DNA of 37,530 nucleotides. It comes from G026625185 sp035256645 (GTDB lineage Bacteria > Desulfobacterota > WTBG01 > JAGOGO01). How positions within the stretch are numbered: position 1 is the stretch's first letter; each line of letters opens with the position of its first letter. Positions 7,384-15,548 of the stretch are shown one piece after another. The position numbers and the translations under genes were made by a program. The stretch spans positions 1 through 37,530 of the forward strand of contig DATEXU010000194.1 in the NCBI GenBank assembly GCA_035256645.1. Reading direction: 5' to 3'. A model generated the notes under the pieces. The model saw only the letters and a program-made list of their open reading frames with translations. It was not told where the DNA came from and did not search any database.

Positions 7384-10011
7384 TCAGCGGTTAATCAAGT
7401 CCCGTATTTTATCGACGACAGACTGTGCATAGCTTTGTCCTCTTAAGGAGCCGTGATTCCCGCGGGATATGTTAATATAAACAGTGTCCTCGGCAATCCG
7501 CCGCCACGCACCCCCGCTAAATTGCCCTGAAATATATAACACGGGCACATTCAGCGAAAGGGGTTTATAGTCAAAGAAAGCATTATCGTAATGCTGTCTT
7601 ATATTTTTGTGTTCTTTCCATTCAGGGCTAAACTTTTGAAAGTGACGAAGATTGCTAAACAAGTTCTTCATTTTTTTCCCCGATGATCGCTTCTGATGCC
7701 CTGTCTTCTGAAAGAAAAAAAGTGCACGACGCCAGAAATCTTTAGTCATGCGATCCATGCGTAACAGCTTTTTATGAATCCAGATTAAAGGCTTACGCCG
7801 CTTGTTTTTTTGAACACCCATGAGACGCATAACGAAGTCTACGACTGTAAAAATGAACTGCGCGGACCTCCTGACTGACATTATTATCGGATCCACCATC
7901 ACCACCGCTTTTACTTCTTTACCCATTGAAACCAGGAGCCTTGCCGCTTCAAACGCCACCAAGGCTCCGTTACAATGTCCAAGCAGAACATAGGGGCCAT
8001 TTGGCTGCCTTTCGAGAATTTTCTGCAATTTTTCTTTTGCCATGTCTTCTATCGAGTCTGGCCACTTCCCTTCGTGAGGTAAATGGGGGGGTATCGCATT
8101 TATAAGATAATCAGTGCCGAGCATTTTGGAAAAAGTTTTAACCGCAACCCCTCCGTAAGTGAAGTCGCCATGGAAAAAATGAATTATTTTACCCTGTTCA
8201 GAACCTACCAGGACGGACTCTTGCGGTTGAACTTTATCCGTTGCTGTAACTCTCTTCAATAACTTCCGAACAGTACCCGTTTCGAATATTGTTGACGATG
8301 GAAGTGTTTTGCCGGTCAGCTGCTCGACCTCAAGCAGCAATTCTATTGCGAGCAAAGAATCACCCCCACACTCAAAAAAATCGTCGTCAATAGTCAAATT
8401 ATCATTTTGGAGCAAACGTCGCCACATTCCCAGAAGTTCTTTTCCCAGAACAACATCACTCAAATTTGCTTGTTCTTCACTGCTCATGAATAAACAAACC
8501 TCACTGAGTTTCTTGCGCAGTGCCTTCCCCCCCGGCCCTTTAGGAATACTTTCCCTGATATGGACTCGTCTCGGCACTTTGTTCCATGAAAGTTGTGAAC
8601 TCATTAATTGACGAAATTCCTCCGCAGCCACAGTTGCTCCCGGACGCAACACTACCGCAGCTCCAACATCCTCGCCCAGACGCGGGTGCGGCACAGCAAA
8701 AGCCACCGCCTCCAAGACATCCGGATGAGTTAAGAGAACTCTTTCAATCTCAAAGGGTGAAATTTTTTCACCCCCGCGGCTGATGAGCTCCTTGATTCGG
8801 CCGTGAATCATTAAAAAGCCCTCTTCGTCAAAACTCCCAATGTCTCCGGTTCGAAACCAGCCCTGTGAGAAAGCGGCTTGATTCAGTTCCGGGCCATTGA
8901 GATAACCTTTCATTACATTTTGACCACGAACCAAAATTTCACCTTTTTCGCCTTTCGGTACATTTGTTCCATCGGGCCCGGCAACGATGACGGTATCAGA
9001 CGGCGGAATACCGACCGTGCCTGATTTATATAGTCCCGGCGCGGGCAAGTTAGCTGAAATCTGACTGGTCTCCGTCATACCGTACTCAGCAAAAACAGGA
9101 ATCCCCAGCGATAGTTGCAAACTTGATCGCACACTTTCGGGCAGTTGTGCTCCACCGGCAACAGCCATTCGAAGGTTATGCTTCAGGCCTGATAAGGTTG
9201 AGCCTAACATTTCCGATATCGCTAAATGGGTGGTCGGTGAGGCTGAAAACCAGGTTGGTTTTAGCTCCCCAAACCATTCTGCTAAATTCACTTGGGTATG
9301 ACTTGCTGGAAACGCCACGCTGCCGCCCGAAAGAAACGGCGCAAGTATGGTGAAGGTTAAACCATGACTGAAGTAGGGTGGCATTATGCTCAAGCAGCGG
9401 TCATGTTTATTGAGGTTGAACCACGTACGAGTGCGTTCTGCCGTGGCTAACAGCCCTGAGTGAAGGCAGGGAACTAATTTCGGCTCTGCGGTAGTTCCCG
9501 AGGTTTGGAAAATGACTGCCACACTATCTAAGGTAGGATCATCAAGCTGATTTTTAGGGGGAATCTTCGGGTCAACCATGGAAAATGCCAGTTCGTACTT
9601 ATCCTGCGGCATAAGTTCGATAATGGCAATGCCCTGTTTTTCAGCGACAGATCTGGTTACGGTATTTTCACCGACAAACACACAGACTGCATCCACGTCC
9701 AGGAGCTTGAGCCGCGTTTCAATTTCTGATTCCGCCAGGTTCTGGTCTAAGGGAATTGCCGACGCTGAACACGCAACCGCTACGATTGCCAATGCGGCCG
9801 TCGCAGTATCCTTCACGGAAATTGCAATCCGGGCCGATCTTCTCAATCCTGATTTACTCAGCACACCAGCAACATGGTCGATCTGCCAAACCAGTTGTGA
9901 ATACGAGAAAGGATTGTATTTTGAAGACACTATAGCAGGAGCAGCTGGATCGGTATAAGCAATACGCTTTATTACTTCTTCGATCCTGTGGTTCTGAGAT
10001 TGACTATCCAT
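7384..10011 (-). CDS. NRPS-like protein: adenylation-carrier-thioesterase
   Basis: An 875-residue protein with three modules. The adenylation domain (about 1-505) carries the P-loop FQTSGTTAEPK (168-178), YGMTETS (310-316), GWFRTGD (384-390), GRIKELISRGGEKI (404-417) and the terminal lysine motif GGKALRKKL (494-502). The carrier domain (about 515-590) has the phosphopantetheine site FFECGGDSL with Ser552. The alpha/beta-hydrolase thioesterase domain (about 605-875) has GHCNG (678-682), VMVDP and a late GNHG histidine. No condensation domain exists, so it would activate one carboxylic acid, load it on the carrier and release it by thioesterase action. The A4 region reads PPYFSHG and lacks the aspartate that binds an alpha-amino group, resembling oxalate/4-coumarate-CoA-ligase-type enzymes. 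It leads a minus-strand operon with the O-methyltransferase, MDR dehydrogenase and glycosyltransferase. Confidence 0.85.
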   Translation of the reverse strand: MDSQSQNHRIEEVIKRIAYTDPAAPAIVSSKYNPFSYSQLVWQIDHVAGVLSKSGLRRSARIAISVKDTATAALAIVAVACSASAIPLDQNLAESEIETRLKLLDVDAVCVFVGENTVTRSVAEKQGIAIIELMPQDKYELAFSMVDPKIPPKNQLDDPTLDSVAVIFQTSGTTAEPKLVPCLHSGLLATAERTRTWFNLNKHDRCLSIMPPYFSHGLTFTILAPFLSGGSVAFPASHTQVNLAEWFGELKPTWFSASPTTHLAISEMLGSTLSGLKHNLRMAVAGGAQLPESVRSSLQLSLGIPVFAEYGMTETSQISANLPAPGLYKSGTVGIPPSDTVIVAGPDGTNVPKGEKGEILVRGQNVMKGYLNGPELNQAAFSQGWFRTGDIGSFDEEGFLMIHGRIKELISRGGEKISPFEIERVLLTHPDVLEAVAFAVPHPRLGEDVGAAVVLRPGATVAAEEFRQLMSSQLSWNKVPRRVHIRESIPKGPGGKALRKKLSEVCLFMSSEEQANLSDVVLGKELLGMWRRLLQNDNLTIDDDFFECGGDSLLAIELLLEVEQLTGKTLPSSTIFETGTVRKLLKRVTATDKVQPQESVLVGSEQGKIIHFFHGDFTYGGVAVKTFSKMLGTDYLINAIPPHLPHEGKWPDSIEDMAKEKLQKILERQPNGPYVLLGHCNGALVAFEAARLLVSMGKEVKAVVMVDPIIMSVRRSAQFIFTVVDFVMRLMGVQKNKRRKPLIWIHKKLLRMDRMTKDFWRRALFFFQKTGHQKRSSGKKMKNLFSNLRHFQKFSPEWKEHKNIRQHYDNAFFDYKPLSLNVPVLYISGQFSGGAWRRIAEDTVYINISRGNHGSLRGQSYAQSVVDKIRDLINR

Positions 10012-10455
10012 TAAAATTTTCAGCTAATATCATTCAATGATTTCAGCGTGTAAATCGCTTTAAACCTGATACGCAGAAGACCGGATATCTCATTTGATTA
10101 TCAGGAACAGTTGCTGCTGATCATCACATCCAGTATTTTCCAAAGTAGAAAAATTGGAACTGGTGAAAATTTGATCGGTTTTTCAGTAGTAAATAAAACC
10201 GGGAGATGTTCTCCAATATTAACCCTTTGTTTGACCCTTTTAATCGGAATTAACAATTTACTATTTCTTTGATGAGCGAATCCCCAAAATAAAACAAAAC
10301 CCATCACCTTTATACTTGGGAATCCGGCTTTCTTTTTCTTATTTCAAATTAAGACTTTTTTCTCGCAACTATTACAACAACATTCTTTTGTTAATTTCAA
10401 TGATTTATTTATTTTTTACCGTTAAAAAAGAAAAAGTCAATAAAAAATTAATGGC
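10012..10455. other. intergenic region upstream of the NRPS-like operon
   Basis: AT-rich DNA between the divergent part of the left cluster and the transposase remnant. It should hold the promoter of the minus-strand operon, but I see no clear -35/-10 pair. A 68-codon frame at 10101-10307 matches nothing I recognise and has no ribosome-binding site. The downstream end of the IS1595-type element should lie here, but no inverted repeat was identified. Confidence 0.35.
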
Positions 10456-10779
10456 CTAGACTAGATGAGAGGGCTTTCGCTCAGGTTTTTTAGAGGGAGT
10501 TGGTAAATAATTTTGGTTCCGGTAATTGAATCGGAACGCGCACTCTTTGAGATGAAGATAACAGGTTGATTTTGGGATTCCATGGAACTTCATGAGCCTG
10601 CGTTTTGAATAAGACCAGAAAGATTCGATGCCGTTAATATGCCGCTTACCATTGGCAAACTGGGGCATTGCCATAATGGATACAATAAGATATAATAAAT
10701 ATTTTTTATATCCCAAGCCAACCAATCCACTGTAACCGCGCCAAGCATCGGAATGAACCATGCACTCAGGTTCTACCTT
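10456..10779 (-). mobile_element. IS1595-type transposase remnant (C-terminal part)
   Basis: The last ~105 codons of the minus-strand frame encode the C-terminal half of an IS1595-family DDE transposase. It has MVHSDAWRGYSGL (second catalytic aspartate region), ANGKRHINGIESFWSYSKRR (the HINGIE-FW signature) and YLHLKECAFRFNYR. The N-terminal zinc-ribbon and first catalytic aspartate are absent. The piece between GYKK and QFANGK reads poorly here but gives IHYGNA in the next frame, suggesting two further compensating frameshifts. It is inactive and fused in frame to the tail of the GT2 pseudogene. The terminal inverted repeats were not found. Confidence 0.75.
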
Positions 10780-11841
10780 GCCTGCTTTTCCTTTGCTTTG
10801 CTGAGAAGTTTTTTTGTTCTGTGCTGGTGTCTTTTTTTTTATACCAAGGACACCTATTAAGCAATGCCAGAGTGTTTCAATAGAGAAGAAAATTGTTTCT
10901 ATGCAAAAAAATCGGGCCGGGATTTTATAGGCCAGTTTCAATAACTCTTTAGTTGAACCGCTATACCGATAATACCGTCGGGCATAACGCGAGTCATAGT
11001 AGGAGATAATTCTATCTTTATTCATTTTCTGTAAAATGTCGTTTAAAAAATTTCCTAAAATTTGGTCACGACGGCTTTGAAAATCGGACCAGGCCTGCGT
11101 CATGCTGAGATTCATTCCGTGTCTAATATAAGAAGCTAAGACCTGAGAGGTTCCATACACTGTTCCCAAAAGACAAGCGGCCGAAACCAAAGGTGTATCT
11201 TGAGCCAAAATCCTTTCTTCCGGGAGAGGGAAAATGCCGCTGGCAAGAGTTCTGGTTAAGGAAATTCCATCGGCAGGACCAGGCCTAAAGGACAAAAACC
11301 CCCACTTTTGAACATGGCGGTATGCTTTCTCAGGGTCGCTTAATTTCTCAAATAGTCCGGTTTTTTTTGCCGTCGACCGTACGCAATCTTTTGGGCGCGA
11401 ACTGAAGAAAAGCTCCATCATCAGTGATCACTTCTACACGATGGAAAATAAGCGCCTCTGGGGTTAGCGGCATGACTTGGAGGAAATAGTTGACCATAGT
11501 TTCCACCTTGTGAGGGAAAAAATATCATCCGAATCCAAAAAAAAGATAATCTCGCCTCGACTCGCAAAAAAACCAGCATTCGTTGCGGAATTCAACCCCC
11601 CATTTTCCTTGAAAACCGGTATTATCCGGTCTCCGTAACTATTAATGATGTGGCGGGAATTATCCGTAGAACCATCATCAACAACGATAACTTCTTTAAA
11701 CGGATAGGTTTGCTGAAGAGCACTATCAATAATCCGAGAAAGGAATTTATCATAATTATAGCTCGTAATAATAATACTGGCAAGAGGAAGTTCTTGGGAA
11801 GGAGAGTACCCTTTTTGTGCGCTGAACCCCGATTCAATCAT
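10780..11841 (-). pseudogene. GT2 glycosyltransferase paralogue, frameshifted
   Basis: An inverted, decayed copy of the 977-2053 gene. The N-terminal GT-A part reads well from 11841 (LASIIITSYNYDKFL, VVDDGSTDNS, FLDSDD). At about 11516-11522 the T run after GATA has one T fewer than the intact copy, throwing translation out of frame (SLTRWKLW replaces FPHKV). In the shifted frame the paralogous MPLTPEALIFH continues. Near 11361-11368 an eight-A run (coding strand) changes frame again, back to the original phase, giving KKTGLFEKLSDPEKAYRHVQKW. The C-terminal domain then reads to about 10780 and joins the transposase remnant. The net frame is restored, so a product with a scrambled ~40-residue segment is possible. 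Sequencing error in homopolymers is the main alternative. Confidence 0.8.
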
Positions 11842-12025
11842 AAGTTATTTCCCGACAATGAGGAAGGTCATTAAAATTTAGTTTTCCTTCTCAGTGGAAA
11901 ATTTTATTTCTATAAAATTATTAACGGGTATCTTCTATTTAATGAAATTATATTGGTTTCGATTTGATTTTCATAGTTCTTTTTAAAAGAAAAAATAAAT
12001 GGGCTTCAACTAAATTAATCTTATC

Positions 12026-12055
12026 TTGACAAGAGCAATCTTTTCCCACTATTTT
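12026..12055 (+). promoter_or_regulatory. possible sigma70 promoter for tRNA-Leu/tig
   Basis: TTGACA (12026-12031) is followed after 18 bp by TATTTT (12050-12055). This lies about 90 bp before the degenerate tRNA-Lys and 160 bp before tRNA-Leu, in an otherwise empty stretch from 11842 to 12143. The -10 is imperfect, so it is only a candidate. Confidence 0.3.
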
Positions 12056-12143
12056 TTCACTTATGATTGACAAAATAGAGTATAATGTTTAAATTATCAT
12101 CACAAATTCGCAAATTGTTTTGACAAGTTATTGAAATCATTAA

Positions 12144-12199
12144 GGGTCGTATATTCTCTCTTAATCAGTAGGCTTGGGGTTCGATCCCCCGACGGTCCA
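12144..12199 (+). pseudogene. degenerate tRNA-Lys(CUU) lacking the D arm
   Basis: A 56-base tRNA remnant. GGGTCGT (12144-12150) can pair with ACGGTCC (12192-12198) through seven pairs, two of them G-T wobbles. The anticodon-loop sequence CTCTTAATCAG is that of a lysine tRNA with anticodon CTT, and a T-arm-like GGGGTTCGATCCCC follows. The D arm is missing and the 5' side of the anticodon stem no longer pairs well. It sits 16 bases before tRNA-Leu, so it may be the dead neighbour of an old tRNA pair. An expressed D-armless tRNA is unlikely. Confidence 0.55.
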
Positions 12200-12215
12200 T
12201 GGACAGAGAATCCCT

Positions 12216-12300
12216 GCGAGAGTGGCGGAATTGGCAGACGCACTGGACTTAGGATCCAGCCCCGCAAAACGGGATGGGGGTTCAACTCCCCCCTCTCGCA
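12216..12300 (+). tRNA. tRNA-Leu(UAG)
   Basis: An 85-base class II tRNA. The acceptor stem GCGAGAG/CTCTCGC pairs perfectly with discriminator A at 12300. The D arm TGGCGGAATTGGCAGACGCA, the anticodon arm CTGGA-CTTAGGA-TCCAG with anticodon TAG, a long variable arm (CCCCGCAAAACGGGA) and the T arm GGGGG-TTCAACT-CCCCC are all present. CCA is not encoded. It lies 45 bases before tig, a common arrangement. Confidence 0.95.
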
Positions 12301-12345
12301 TGGAAGTGTTTGTAATGTTAATATTTTAAAAAGGAAACCAGCGAC

Positions 12346-13635
12346 TTGAAAGCAGAAGTGAAAGATGTTAGCCCGGTAGTAAAACAACTCGAAGTGACAA
12401 TCTCCGCGGATAGTATCGGCAATGAGATTGAGAAATTTTATTTTGACTTGAGAAAAACAGCAAAAATTAAAGGGTTTCGTCCTGGGAAGGTCCCGCGCGC
12501 GGTTTTGGAAAAGTTTTACAAAAAGCAGGTCGAAGGCGAAGTCATCAGCAAACTCGTCAGCGACTCTTATGAAGCTGCTATTAAAGAAAAAAACATCCTG
12601 CCGGTTTCTCCTCCCATCATCGATACCCCTAAGTTCGCGTCAGAAAAAGATTTTACGTACACTGCCCGCGTTGAGGTTGCCCCTGCCCTTGATTTAAAGG
12701 GGAATTATCTCGGGATTGAAGCTGAGCAAGAAAAATTAGAGGTCACTGAAGAGGATGTCAACAAATATTTGGAGGAAATACGCGCCTATCACGCTCAACT
12801 AAAAGCGGTTGAGGAAGACCGCTCTATTCGTTCCGGGGATTTCGTGGTCATTGACTTTACCGGAACGATTGAGAAAGAGCCTCTGAAAGGCGGAAAAGTC
12901 CAGGATCGGTTGATTGAAATCACCCCCGAAAGCTTTCTCCCTGGATTCACTAACCAATTAATCGGGTTACGGCCAGGAGCTAACCGGGAAATTGTTGTTA
13001 CGCTTCCTGAAGATTTTGAGCAAAAGGAACTTGCCGGAAAAACTATTACGTTTGATGTAACCATAAAAGAAATAAAAGAAAAAATCACCCCGCCTCTGGA
13101 TGATAATTTTGCCCATGACGTCGGTGAGTTTGAAACTCTGGCCGTTCTTAAGGATCATTTAAAAACAGAAATCACCCGCAGGGAGGAAGAGCGCATCCGC
13201 TCTACCCTGTATAATAATCTTCTCCAAAAAATCCTGGAAAATAACCACTTTGACGTTCCGCCCTCCTTGGTTGAACGACAGACTGAATTTTTAATTTATC
13301 ACGCGCGCTCCCAGATGACCAGACAAGGAATCAAAATGGATTCCTCAACTATGATGAACCGGGAACTTAAAGAAGCGTATCGTCCAATCGCTGAATTTCA
13401 GGTAAAGCGTTCTTTCCTTCTTGCCGATATAGCAAAAAGAGAAGGAATAGAAGTTGACCCATCGGAGATAAAAGCGTATCTTAAAAATGTGTCTCCTCAC
13501 GCGGAGGAAGATAGCGAACCGCACTCAGGGCAAGAGGCTAAAGACCAGATCAAGGCCAAAGTCTTGGAGGAGAAAACCCTTGCTTTTCTTGCTGAAAAAG
13601 CTAAACTAAATTTAGTGGATCGAAAGAAATCTTAG
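12346..13635 (+). CDS. tig: trigger factor
   Basis: Ribosome-associated chaperone and peptidyl-prolyl isomerase of 429 residues, the usual family length. The N-terminal ribosome-docking domain contains the signature GFRPGKVP (43-50). An FKBP-like PPIase domain spans about 150-245 (GDFVVIDFTGTI ... GANREIVVTLPEDF), followed by the helical chaperone domain to the C terminus. It binds nascent chains at the ribosomal exit in the cytoplasm. The start is TTG at 12346, supported by AAAAAGGAAA 9-10 bases upstream and by the normal N terminus it gives. clpP follows after 20 bp, so tig-clpP-clpX-lon form a protein-quality-control operon. Confidence 0.97.
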   Translation: MKAEVKDVSPVVKQLEVTISADSIGNEIEKFYFDLRKTAKIKGFRPGKVPRAVLEKFYKKQVEGEVISKLVSDSYEAAIKEKNILPVSPPIIDTPKFASEKDFTYTARVEVAPALDLKGNYLGIEAEQEKLEVTEEDVNKYLEEIRAYHAQLKAVEEDRSIRSGDFVVIDFTGTIEKEPLKGGKVQDRLIEITPESFLPGFTNQLIGLRPGANREIVVTLPEDFEQKELAGKTITFDVTIKEIKEKITPPLDDNFAHDVGEFETLAVLKDHLKTEITRREEERIRSTLYNNLLQKILENNHFDVPPSLVERQTEFLIYHARSQMTRQGIKMDSSTMMNRELKEAYRPIAEFQVKRSFLLADIAKREGIEVDPSEIKAYLKNVSPHAEEDSEPHSGQEAKDQIKAKVLEEKTLAFLAEKAKLNLVDRKKS

Positions 13636-13655
13636 CAGAGGAGGACTATTTTCTG

Positions 13656-14291
13656 ATGCTGGTACCCATTGTGATCGAGCAGACCAGCCGCGGTGAACGG
13701 GCTTATGATATTTATTCACGACTTTTAAAAGACAGGATTATATTCCTGGGAACCCCCATCGATGATATTATCGCTAACTTAATCATTGCCCAGATGCTTT
13801 TTCTGGAGTCGGAAGATCCGGATAAAGATCTCTATCTTTATTTGAATTCTCCCGGAGGTATCGTTACCGCGGGGTTAGCAATCTACGATACCATGCAGTA
13901 TATAAAACCTAATGTGTGCACCATCTGCCTCGGACAAGCGGCAAGCATGGGCGCTTTACTGCTTGCGGCCGGAGCTCCGGGTAAGCGCTTCGCGTTACCC
14001 CACTCCCGCATCTTAATCCATCAGCTGTTGGGCGGAATTCAGGGCCAAGCCACGGATATCGACATCCATGCCCGTGAAATCCTCAGAATGAGGAAGGAAC
14101 TGGACATGATCTTGACCAAACACACCAACCAGCCTTTGGAAAAAATTCAGCGGGATACTGAGCGGGATTATTTCATGAGTGGCGGCGAAGCAAAAAAATA
14201 CGGCATCATTGACGCGGTGATCGAGAAAAATCCTCACGTGGTGATGGACCTTAAATCCATCCTGAACAAAGGAGAAAAAAGTAGTGAGTAA
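13656..14291 (+). CDS. clpP: ATP-dependent Clp protease proteolytic subunit
   Basis: A 211-residue serine protease subunit that assembles into two stacked heptamers and degrades substrates fed by ClpX. The catalytic triad is visible as Ser97 (GQAASMGA), His122 (SRILIHQ) and Asp171 (TERDYFMS). LYLNSPGG is the conserved strand of the substrate channel. AGAGGAGG at 13637-13644 gives a strong ribosome-binding site, about 11 bases before the ATG. The 3' end overlaps the clpX start by 8 bases, indicating translational coupling. Cytoplasmic. Confidence 0.98.
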   Translation: MLVPIVIEQTSRGERAYDIYSRLLKDRIIFLGTPIDDIIANLIIAQMLFLESEDPDKDLYLYLNSPGGIVTAGLAIYDTMQYIKPNVCTICLGQAASMGALLLAAGAPGKRFALPHSRILIHQLLGGIQGQATDIDIHAREILRMRKELDMILTKHTNQPLEKIQRDTERDYFMSGGEAKKYGIIDAVIEKNPHVVMDLKSILNKGEKSSE

Positions 14292-15537
14292 AAAAGGCTC
14301 CGATAAATACAGCAACCTCTTCTGTTCGTTCTGCGGCAAAAGCCAGGATGAGGTAAAAAAACTGATCGCCGGCCCTTCGGTCTATATCTGTGATGAGTGC
14401 ATTGAGCTCTGCAATGATATCATCGCTGAAGAATATGAAAAAGAAGATGCGACCAAAAAAAGCGCCACGATACCCAAACCGGCAGAAATCAAAAAGCGCC
14501 TTGACGAGTACGTGATCGGGCAGGATCGGGCAAAAAAAATTCTTTCCGTCGCAGTGAATAACCACTATAAACGGATTGAGGCCAAGAAGTCAGTCAGTGA
14601 TGTGGAGCTCCAGAAAAGCAATATCCTTTTAATCGGCCCGACCGGGACCGGAAAAACCTTGTTAGCGCAGACCCTGGCGAAGATCCTCAATGTGCCTTTC
14701 ACTATTGCTGATGCCACAACGCTTACCGAAGCAGGCTACGTGGGTGAAGATGTCGAAAACATCATTCTCAGTCTCCTCCAGGCCGCGGATTACGATATCG
14801 AGCGGGTCACTAAAGGAATTATTTACATTGATGAGATTGATAAAATTTCCCGAAAAACGGATTCCCCGTCCATCACCCGTGATGTTTCCGGGGAAGGAGT
14901 CCAGCAAGCTCTTCTCAAAATTATTGAAGGAACCATTGCAAATGTTCCCCCCAAGGGCGGGAGAAAACATCCCCAGCAAGATTTTCTCCAGGTTGATACA
15001 ACGAACATTCTCTTTATCTGTGGCGGAGCGTTTAACGGGGTTGAAGATATTATCGAAAAGCGTTTAGGCCATAGCTCAATGGGGTTTATGGGTAATGTTA
15101 TAAGCAAAAAGGAAAGGAAAGTCGGGAAAATTTTAAACGAGATTCAGCCCGAGGATTTGCTCAAGTATGGCCTGATCCCCGAGCTGATCGGCCGTCTGCC
15201 GGTGATCGCCACCTTAGGTGAACTTTCTGAAGAAGCCCTGATCCAGATCATGGTTGAGCCCAAGAATGCTTTAGTCAAACAATACCAAACCATGTTTTCC
15301 TTTGAAAATGTTAAGCTTCGCTTTACCAAGGGAGCGCTCGCGGCAATTTCTCAACAAGCAACCAAGCGCAAAACCGGAGCACGGGGCTTACGGTCTATCA
15401 TGGAAGACATCATGCTCGATGTCATGTTTGATATCCCGTCACAGTCAAACATCACAGAATGCATTATTAATGAAGAAGTAGTCTTAAAGAGGGAATCACC
15501 CCTCCTCATGTATGAAAAAGAAACAAAATCCGCATAG
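14284..15537 (+). CDS. clpX: Clp protease ATP-binding subunit ClpX
   Basis: A 417-residue AAA+ unfoldase partner of ClpP. The N-terminal zinc-binding domain has Cys14, Cys17, Cys36 and Cys39. Walker A is GPTGTGKT (119-126) and Walker B is IIYIDEID (180-187). The sensor/arginine-finger region LIPELIGRLPV is normal. The ClpP-docking loop reads MGF (267-269) rather than the usual IGF, keeping the hydrophobic-Gly-Phe pattern. Translation starts at GTG inside the end of clpP, which gives a normal N terminus. The lon ATG is 11 bp downstream. Confidence 0.98.
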   Translation: MSKKGSDKYSNLFCSFCGKSQDEVKKLIAGPSVYICDECIELCNDIIAEEYEKEDATKKSATIPKPAEIKKRLDEYVIGQDRAKKILSVAVNNHYKRIEAKKSVSDVELQKSNILLIGPTGTGKTLLAQTLAKILNVPFTIADATTLTEAGYVGEDVENIILSLLQAADYDIERVTKGIIYIDEIDKISRKTDSPSITRDVSGEGVQQALLKIIEGTIANVPPKGGRKHPQQDFLQVDTTNILFICGGAFNGVEDIIEKRLGHSSMGFMGNVISKKERKVGKILNEIQPEDLLKYGLIPELIGRLPVIATLGELSEEALIQIMVEPKNALVKQYQTMFSFENVKLRFTKGALAAISQQATKRKTGARGLRSIMEDIMLDVMFDIPSQSNITECIINEEVVLKRESPLLMYEKETKSA

Positions 15538-15548
15538 GTTATACAAAA

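Noticed and set aside
10101..10307. 68-codon minus-strand frame
   Set aside because: No family match, no ribosome-binding site, AT-rich composition.
12067..12086. TTGACA and TATAAT upstream of tRNA-Leu
   Set aside because: Spacing of 8 bp is too short; the TTGACA/TATTTT pair at 12026-12055 is a better candidate.
14662..15107. overlapping frames opposite clpX
   Set aside because: These are shadows of strong clpX codon bias.
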